Source of the DNA: Corynebacterium mendelii
GTDB lineage: Bacteria > Actinomycetota > Actinomycetes > Mycobacteriales > Mycobacteriaceae
Assembly (NCBI RefSeq): GCF_017307055.1
Contig: NZ_JAFLEQ010000008.1
Coordinates: forward strand, 182,384-228,915
DNA: 46,532 nucleotides
Direction: 5' to 3'
The notes under the pieces are model-generated. The model did no database searches. It saw only the letters and a program-made list of their open reading frames with translations, and was not told the origin of the DNA. The position numbers and the translations under genes were made by a program. Below, in pieces: positions 40,959 through 46,532 of the stretch; position 1 is the stretch's first letter; each line of letters starts with the position of its first letter.

Positions 40959-41846
40959 ATGGCGACGACGCACTCGACGCACCGACAAGTCAACAAACCG
41001 TCCGCCGCCAAATGGTGGCGGGAAGTCGGCTGGCGCCACATCGTCGGCGTGGTCATGATTGTTTTCTGCATCGTGCCGCTGTTGTATGTGGTCTCCACCG
41101 CCCTGCAGCCGAACGCGACCCTCACCGGATCGAACAAGCTGTTTTCCACCGTCAGTTTCACCAACTTCGTCGCCCTCAACGACACCCTGTTTTGGCGGTG
41201 GGCCATCAACTCGCTGGTGGTGTCATCGGTGACGGCCATCGGAACCGTGCTCATGGCCGCTGCCGCCGCCTACGCGTTCTCCCGGTTCAGGTTCACCGGT
41301 CGGCGGGCCACCCTGACGTTTCTTCTGCTGGTCCAGATGTTCCCGCAGATGCTCGCCTTTGTGGCCATCTTCCTGCTGCTGCTCGGGCTGCAGGAGGTGT
41401 TCCCGGTTCTCGGCCTGGATTCGCTGCTCGGACTGATCTTCGTCTACCTGGGCGGGGCACTGGGCGCCAACACCTTTTTGATGTACGGCTTTTTCAACAC
41501 GATCCCGAAATCGTTGGATGAGGCGGCCAAACTCGACGGGTGCACGCACGCCCAAATCTACTGGCGGATCATCGTCCGCCTGGTCACCCCGGTACTGGCG
41601 GTGGTGGGGCTGCTGTCGTTTGTCGCCACCTTCGGTGACTTCGTGCTGGCCAATGTGGTGCTCCAATCAAACGAAAACTACACCCTGGCGGTGGGCCTGT
41701 ACCAGTGGGCATCCGACGAACGGACAGCTCCCTGGGGTCTGTTTGCCGCAGCCAGCGTCCTGGCCGCCGTCCCGGTGATTCTGCTGTTCCAGTTCCTCCA
41801 GAAATACATTGTGACGGGACTGACCTCCGGTGGCGTGAAGGGATAG
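40959..41846 (+). CDS. malG: Maltose/maltodextrin-type ABC permease (MalG)
   Basis: Second permease, 295 residues, six hydrophobic segments. The EAA loop reads SLDEAAKLDGCTHAQIYWRI, and the C terminus YIVTGLTSGGVKG is the characteristic MalG tail. ATG 40959 directly follows the malF stop codon. It is the last gene of the transporter; a strong hairpin lies 80 bases downstream. With MalE and MalF it needs an MsiK/MusK-type ATPase from elsewhere in the genome. Confidence 0.95.
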   Translation: MATTHSTHRQVNKPSAAKWWREVGWRHIVGVVMIVFCIVPLLYVVSTALQPNATLTGSNKLFSTVSFTNFVALNDTLFWRWAINSLVVSSVTAIGTVLMAAAAAYAFSRFRFTGRRATLTFLLLVQMFPQMLAFVAIFLLLLGLQEVFPVLGLDSLLGLIFVYLGGALGANTFLMYGFFNTIPKSLDEAAKLDGCTHAQIYWRIIVRLVTPVLAVVGLLSFVATFGDFVLANVVLQSNENYTLAVGLYQWASDERTAPWGLFAAASVLAAVPVILLFQFLQKYIVTGLTSGGVKG

Positions 41847-41881
41847 CGGCGCCTAGTGAACACATAAAATCCATCGGCTGC

Positions 41882-41971
41882 CGCCGGGTGCGCAACCACC
41901 CGGCGCCCGCGGCACCAATGAGCGTGACGGCCCTGTGTTTTTTCGGTTCCACCGAAAAAACACAGGGCCGT
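41882..41971. terminator. Double hairpin ending the mal operon
   Basis: First a 9-base stem (41882-41890 with 41897-41905). Then a perfect 21-base inverted repeat, 41927-41947 with 41951-41971 around TCC. The second stem contains T6/A6, so it can terminate transcription from either side. The sequence 41972-42340 has no supported gene. Confidence 0.75.
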
Positions 41972-42340
41972 TGCATTGGGCGCTACCCGGGCAGCCGGCA
42001 CCGTCACACATTGCCGGGGTGATGGAATTGACGCGGCGATGGCAAACCCCGGAAAAGGGGGAGAGTCATTCGGGTGAATGCGTGGTCCGGCGGACCATGT
42101 CCGGCTTTTCAAAAAACCCGTGGGCAAGGAAGAAAAGAGACGCTCCCCGCGGCCTTCAATGGTCAACAAGGGGTTCATGGTGTTTTGTGTTGTTGGTTTC
42201 GATGGTGCGGAACCCCCGGTCAGGGGGGCTGGTGCCCGTCGTACGCCAGCTATACAATCCAGCTATACGATCAACCCATCGAGGTCGAAAAATTAAAACA
42301 TGCCCGTGAATGTCGGTTTTCAGGGCACATAGTGTGGGCG

Positions 42341-42598
42341 ATGACGCCGCTGGCCCGGATCGGTGCACTGTGTCTGGTTGTGCAGCGGATTGTCCCGGCT
42401 GTTTTTCCCCTTATGTCTGATGCACTGGCCGGACCGCTGGGTATCAGTGGGCCGTTTGGATTCCGGGTGGCGGCGGGAGCTGTTGCGGCAGGACGTGTCG
42501 CGTGGCGGTCGTGGGCCAGGCTGTGCCACGGGATGGTTGCCGGCATCGTCCGCCGTGTGCGGCATCGGGGACTTGTGGCTGACGGGGCGTGCCCGTGA
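42341..42598 (+). pseudogene. Degenerate copy of the adjacent small membrane protein
   Basis: The frame WAMTPLARIGALCLVVQRIV, with VAAGRVAWRSWARLCHGMVAG further on, resembles the neighbouring gene (WAMTPLAWIGAAVFVLYWAV, with VGWRTWKHSRCEVPAGIAG). Matching DNA includes GTGGGCGATGACGCCGCTGG near 42332. It lacks a plausible ribosome site, has a shorter hydrophobic core and an Arg-rich tail, so it looks like a decayed tandem duplicate. Confidence 0.5.
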
Positions 42599-42638
42599 CG
42601 GGCACATACATTGATTCTGCAAAGGAGTGGTTCTTCTT

Positions 42639-42980
42639 ATGGGTACACACCAACAATGCGCCCGCCGTGCCCAGTGGGCGATGACGCCGCTGGCGTGGAT
42701 TGGTGCAGCAGTGTTTGTCCTGTACTGGGCAGTGCTGATCAGCGATGTTTACGACATTGGGCCTGAGGCCTTGAGTACACCCCTGGATCTTTTCGGTGAG
42801 GTCGCCTATTTCCTGTTTTTCCTCCCCGTTACAGTCGGCCTGGTTATCAGTGGTGTTGTCGGCTGGCGGACGTGGAAACACAGCCGGTGTGAAGTGCCCG
42901 CCGGAATCGCCGGGATCCTGTTGCTGCTCAGCTTCCCGATGGTGCTCGTCTTGACCGCCGGTTCCCTGATGAGCCACTAG
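42639..42980 (+). CDS. Small three-helix membrane protein
   Basis: 113 residues from ATG 42639, with AAAGGAG at 42621-42627. Three hydrophobic segments (around WIGAAVFVLYWAVLIS, FLFFLPVTVGLVISGVVGW and IAGILLLLSFPMVLVLTAG) alternate with short loops; WRTWKH lies between the second and third. I do not recognise a family. A degenerate upstream relative (42341-42598) suggests a local duplication. Confidence 0.65.
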   Translation: MGTHQQCARRAQWAMTPLAWIGAAVFVLYWAVLISDVYDIGPEALSTPLDLFGEVAYFLFFLPVTVGLVISGVVGWRTWKHSRCEVPAGIAGILLLLSFPMVLVLTAGSLMSH

Positions 42981-43502
42981 TTCGCTGCCGGCAGCTGTCC
43001 CGATTGTGCGCGATCCACCGGGGCCGCGCAGTTCCGTTCCGCCGGAAATCTATCCGGCAATCCGTGGGGCGGCACAGCGGGCGCTGTGTGCGGGCCGATT
43101 CCTGTACGCTGCCGGCGACGAAGGAGATGGCCAATATCTGTCTGGTGCTGAAATGGACAGAAAAACCACCGTGACGGTTGCCTTGCACTGGACAGCGTCG
43201 GCAAAAAAGATCCGGCCGTCACGGTTTCCCGCCCGTGGCCACAGGCCACGTTCGTCAGCTGCAAGCTCCCCGGACACACAGCCTGATGCCCGGCACTCAC
43301 CACCAGTCCGAGAACAAAAAGCACCGTGTTTTTCACCATGACATCCTTTGCGGTTTCGGGTTGCAGAGAACTCTCACCGTCGCAGGAGAGCCGTCTACGG
43401 GACACCGGACCAGCCCCGCGATATCGTGTGGCGTCCTTTCCTGCCGCAGGCCAGGACCGTCCCCTGCCGCTGAATCGTTGTGGCCTTCTACCGACGATGA
43501 GT
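42981..43502. other. Gap between the membrane protein and GNAT genes
   Basis: 522 bases. A minus-strand frame beginning MVKNTVLFVLGLVVSAGHQA near 43342 has an AAAGGA site and a signal-like N terminus, but the rest is low-complexity and frameshifted in appearance. It may be a relic of a small secreted protein; no gene is called. Confidence 0.3.
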
Positions 43503-44024
43503 TCACGTTTTCTTGTGGTCGATCTTCCCGCGCGGCTTCTGGCGCAGCTCCCGGAGCATCACACCGTGTGCCTCCAGGCCCGCAACGTCAGCAAAGCCAC
43601 AGGACAGGTAGAGGTTTCTGGCGGAATTTCCCTGTTCAACCGAGAGGCTTAAACCGGGGAGTTCCCGGTCGGTGCCTGCAGCGATGAGCCGCTGCAGCAG
43701 CGCACGCCCCACACCCTGTCCGCGGCTGGTTGCGGATACCCACAGCCCGATTTCCGGGATGTGTCCGTCAACGAATCCGTATCCGGGATCGTCTTCGGGC
43801 AGGAACAAAGCCCATCCGACCCCGATGGTCTGGCCGTCGACTTCCGCCACGAACCCGAAGTCGCCCCGTCCCGGAACAAGCAGTGTGTAGTGGGCAAAAT
43901 CCGGGCGCGCGCGAATATCGTTGATCGTGAAACGTTGCCGGACCGCATTCAGATTCTCCAGGGTTGCCTGTTCCAGCAATCCGGTTTCTGAAATGCGGAG
44001 TTCACGGATAACGCAGCTGGGCAT
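43503..44024 (-). CDS. GNAT family N-acetyltransferase
   Basis: Acetyl-CoA-dependent N-acetyltransferase of unknown substrate, 173 residues from ATG 44024 (GTG 44039 also possible). The acetyl-CoA site is EIGLWVSATSRGQGVGRALL (motif A, R-G-Q-G-V-G), followed by LSVEQGNSARNLYLSCGF (motif B), as in RimI-like proteins. The N-terminal half has the usual FVAEVDGQTIGVGW strand pair. It stands alone on the minus strand. The ribosome site is weak. Confidence 0.85.
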   Translation of the reverse strand: MPSCVIRELRISETGLLEQATLENLNAVRQRFTINDIRARPDFAHYTLLVPGRGDFGFVAEVDGQTIGVGWALFLPEDDPGYGFVDGHIPEIGLWVSATSRGQGVGRALLQRLIAAGTDRELPGLSLSVEQGNSARNLYLSCGFADVAGLEAHGVMLRELRQKPRGKIDHKKT

Positions 44025-44392
44025 GTCACGAACATACACGAACGGCTCTTCGTCGTGTCGTGGGAAAAGCGTTCGTGTCGTCCACTGCCCGACCTGCCGG
44101 AATCACTGGTCTGCTGGAGCAGGTGCCTCCCGGCGCTGAAGCGGTGAGTGGAACAAGAATACGGATCGTTCCTGCCGCAACGGCGGTATTGTTTCGGCAA
44201 CATTCAGCCGCCGGTGCGATGCTTTTGTGAAGCTGCAGGGCGGTTGAGTCGAAACGCGGTGTGCTGTTGACCGTCCCCGGATTTGGCGGCCCCGCGTCAG
44301 ACTACTTTATGGACACAACTCTGGTGCACGAGTCGCAAAGACATACTGTGATTGATGGATCCGCCCATGGCATCGAGCATGAGGAGGTTACG
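44025..44392. other. Gap upstream of the ImmA/IrrE gene
   Basis: About 370 bases; nothing recognised on either strand beyond promoter-scale sequence. Confidence 0.4.
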
Positions 44393-45551
44393 GTGGCGGC
44401 AGGACCCCGGGTGACGGTTGCTCCCGGAATTCTCGAATGGGCGGTCACGCGTGCCGGCATACAACTTCACGATGCAATAAATGAGTATCCGAAACTCAAA
44501 GACTGGCTTGACGGACATCGTCAACCCACCATTCGTCAATTGGAAGATTTTGCCCGGCGGTTTCATGTTCCCTTCGGTGCACTGTTTCTCGACGAACCTC
44601 TTGACGACGACCCAGGCATTCCCGATATGCGGACGCCCGGCAGCACACCGGTAGCGGCCCCGTCACTGGATCTGCGCGACACGATCACGTTGTGCCGTCA
44701 ACGGCAGTCCTGGTACGAGGAATACGCAACCACGCAGGGACATGCGCTGCCTGACATTCCCCGGCACACAACCGATGATGACCCGGTGGAGGCGGCAGAA
44801 AAATTCAGGCTCTCCGGTCGTCTGCCACTTGACCCGGAACAGCGTGCACGACCGGTCGGGCGGTTCCGGAGTGAGCTTATCCGCGCACTTCAAGATCTTG
44901 GGATTCTCGTGATGATCAGTGGTGTTGTTGGAAATAACTCCCGTCGGCCGCTGTCAAAAGACGAATTTCGTGGCTTCGCCCTGTCGAGCACCATGGCGCC
45001 TTTGATTTTCGTCAATGGTAAAGACACCCGAAACGCCCAGGTTTTCACCCTGCTTAACGAACTCGGGGCTCTGCTTTTGGGGCACAGTGCGCTGTCTGGT
45101 GGTGACCTGGCAACAGACAAGGGGGTCCTGCCGGAAGAACAGTGGTGCAATGCGTTCGCGGCGCAGTGCCTTGTCCCCGGGGAAAGCCTTCGCTCGCACT
45201 CGGACGGAAGTACAGCGTCAGGGGAACTGGATGCCTTGAGTTCGTACTACTGTGTTTCCTCCCTGGTGATCCTTATCAAAAGCGAAGCAACTGGGTCTGG
45301 TAAGCCCAGAAGAGTTTTCTTCTGTGTGGCGGCGGGAAGCCCGCCGAGTGGAAGAAAATGCCCAAAGCATGCCGTCACCGGATGGCGGCAACGCGATTGC
45401 CGACATGACACAGCGGCTCGGACACCGTTTCGTCAGCGGTGTTGTTAGAAGCTCTGTGGAGGGGACCACCGGTTGGGCCGAAAGCTACCGGTTGCTGTCG
45501 GTGAAGTCCTCCGGGACATTGAACACGGTGGCTGAACAGGTGCTCGGCTAG
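44393..45551 (+). pseudogene. XRE-ImmA/IrrE (COG2856-type) gene, frameshifted
   Basis: GTG 44393 has AGGAGG 5 bases upstream. The product has an N-terminal helical region (PGILEWAVTRAGIQLHDAIN, DGHRQPTIRQLEDFARRFHV) typical of XRE/Cro-like regulators, then an ImmA/IrrE peptidase-like domain in which LLNELGALLLGHSALSG replaces the metal motif HExxH (His to Asn). Near 45276 an A4 run where A3 is expected shifts the frame. The continuation KAKQLGLVSPEEFSSVWRRE, with RRVEENAQ next, is intact in the next frame until 45551. The whole protein would be about 386 residues. Partner of the DUF4411 remnant downstream; a decayed type II toxin-antitoxin-like pair. Confidence 0.8.
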
Positions 45552-45670
45552 GGGGCTGTGTCATTGACGCGACTATTTTTCCCCATGCCAGCAACGATTG
45601 TTTCGGTTTCACCACAGCCCCGGGATTTTGGGATTTCCTCGATGAACAGCTCCCTCAAGGGAACCGGTGA
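45551..45670 (+). pseudogene. DUF4411 (PIN-like) toxin remnant
   Basis: N-terminal piece only: CVIDATIFPHASNDCFGF followed by TTAPGFWDFLDEQLPQG, then a stop at 45668-45670. This matches the start of DUF4411 proteins (pattern xxLDAxxFIxAxNxYYGFxxxPGFWDWL), whose first Asp belongs to a PIN-like nuclease centre. The rest of the roughly 160-residue family is not found before the insertion sequence. Directly after the ImmA/IrrE gene, the usual family partner. Confidence 0.7.
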
Positions 45671-45888
45671 GTCGATCAGCGGATGGTTGCCCCGTCCCGG
45701 AATTCATCGGCCTGGGGGACAAGAAGCCACGTGGGGTGGACCGGGCCACGCCCGCCCGCTGCTTGCTGTGCACGGTCGGATGGGGGGTGCTTCTATCTTG
45801 AATACAAGTCTTTGACTGTGTGAATGTGGTCACATTGTCTTGTCTTGCATTGTACTGCTGGTCTTGTGGCTTTGGGGACGTGGGTGGG

Positions 45889-45915
45889 AGCCGATTGTCG
45901 CTGGGGCAATCGGCT
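45889..45915. repeat. Hairpin near the end of the IS110-type element
   Basis: AGCCGATTG (45889-45897) pairs with CAATCGGCT (45907-45915). It lies 20 bases after the transposase stop codon. It may be part of the element end or its terminator. Confidence 0.4.
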
Positions 45916-45935
45916 GGGGGCGTTGCGGGCCGGGT

Positions 45936-46532
45936 TTAAACGGCTTGTTTTTGCCGCTGGGCCGGGTGTTGCTCGTGATAGTAGGTCATATCTTTGAGCA
46001 TTCGGAATATGACGTTACAGCGTCTTCGTGCCAGGCACATGACAGCGGCGTTGTGGCGCTTGTGTTCGGCTCGTTTCCGGTCATAGTATTGGTGTGAACG
46101 CTCGTGGAATCTGATGCTCGCGAAAGCCGATTGCCATAGGGCGTTCTTTAATTTTTTGTTGCCGCCCCTGTTCGGCCCGGAACTGTTGATTGATGTTCCT
46201 GATTGTCTGTCCTGTGGGCACAGGCCGGCGTATGAAGCCAGTTGGGCTGGTGTCCGGAAGTGGGATATGTCCCCGATGCACATCAGGATTGTTGCGGCTG
46301 TCTGGGGTCCGATTCCAGGCATGCTCAGCAGAATGTCGAACTGTGGTAGCTGACAGGCTAATGCCTCGACTTCACGGTGGACTGCCTCGCGTCGGCGGCT
46401 CAGTTCCAGGATCTGGTGGGCGTTGATTTTGATGCCGATGATCAGCTGTTTGGTACCGGGCATGGCTATCTTTTGGGCTTTGGCCGCGGCGATGATGCGC
46501 TCGATCAGGCTGCTGTAGCGTACAGCGCCGTG
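45936..46532 (-). mobile_element. IS110-family transposase, C-terminal part (runs off window)
   Basis: Partial transposase, open to the window end (first visible residues HGAVRYSSLIERIIAAAKAQ). It carries the C-terminal Transposase_20 domain: LLSMPGIGPQTAATILMCIG, LASYAGLCPQ (with the conserved Ser-Tyr-Ala-Gly-Leu), SSGPNRGGNKKLKNALWQSA. The N-terminal DEDD catalytic domain is beyond the window. IS110 elements insert site-specifically by a bridge RNA and lack long terminal inverted repeats, so exact ends cannot be set here. It ends next to the truncated DUF4411 gene. Confidence 0.9.

Noticed and set aside
42977..43405. Minus-strand frame with signal-like start (MVKNTVLFVLGLVVSAG)
   Set aside because: It has a ribosome site, but beyond about 20 residues the sequence looks non-coding and shifts frames; not enough to call a gene.
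45558..45815. 85-codon plus-strand open frame MSLTRLFFPM...
   Set aside because: Wrong frame; the neighbouring frame encodes the recognisable DUF4411 N terminus.

Overview
This is high-GC actinobacterial chromosome, most probably a Corynebacterium. The strongest sign is the order lpd, ramB (reverse strand), sdhC-sdhA-sdhB, which from memory matches the C. glutamicum neighbourhood. GTG/TTG starts, a type B succinate dehydrogenase, RamB, DUF2516 and DUF445 proteins and a MalEFG importer without its own ATPase agree with this. I cannot name the species.

Layout. (1) 1-13.7 kb, core metabolism: lpd; a three-gene nitrate/sulfonate/taurine-type ABC importer between lpd and ramB; ramB divergent from sdhCAB with a site-rich promoter region; then small membrane proteins, a 29-residue peptide gene and a DUF445 protein. 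(2) 14-17.4 kb: one operon of a TetR regulator and a complete ECF importer (S, T and a double ATPase), with a perfect palindrome at its promoter. (3) 17.5-19 kb: luxS and purU, reverse strand. (4) 19.1-32 kb: a nearly full molybdenum cofactor set (moaB/mog, moaE, moaA, moaD, mobA, moaC, moeA, moeB) plus modABC, interleaved with a macro-domain protein and a broken SDR gene. Inside it, a 1.25 kb lower-GC cassette with two unknown genes lies between two 453-bp direct copies of the mobA 3' end. (5) 32-36.4 kb, accessory and decayed: a degenerate ORF, acpS, a gutted AlbA_2 (Schlafen-like) gene, and a self-inhibited Fic gene with 40-bp-period palindromic repeats on both sides. (6) 36.4-42 kb: a TauE/SafE permease and a maltose/maltodextrin-type importer (malEFG). 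(7) 42-46.5 kb: a tandem pair of small membrane proteins, a GNAT acetyltransferase, a frameshifted XRE-ImmA/IrrE gene, a DUF4411 (PIN-like) remnant and the C-terminal part of an IS110-family transposase running off the end.

How the genes work together: Lpd and SdhCAB serve 2-oxoacid oxidation and the TCA cycle, with RamB as the acetate-related regulator. ModABC brings in molybdate for the Mo-cofactor enzymes, although no molybdoenzyme is encoded here. The best candidates for something undescribed are the Fic locus with its repeat arrays and the two-gene cassette at mobA. All calls come from reading the sequence and recalled family knowledge; no database search was run.
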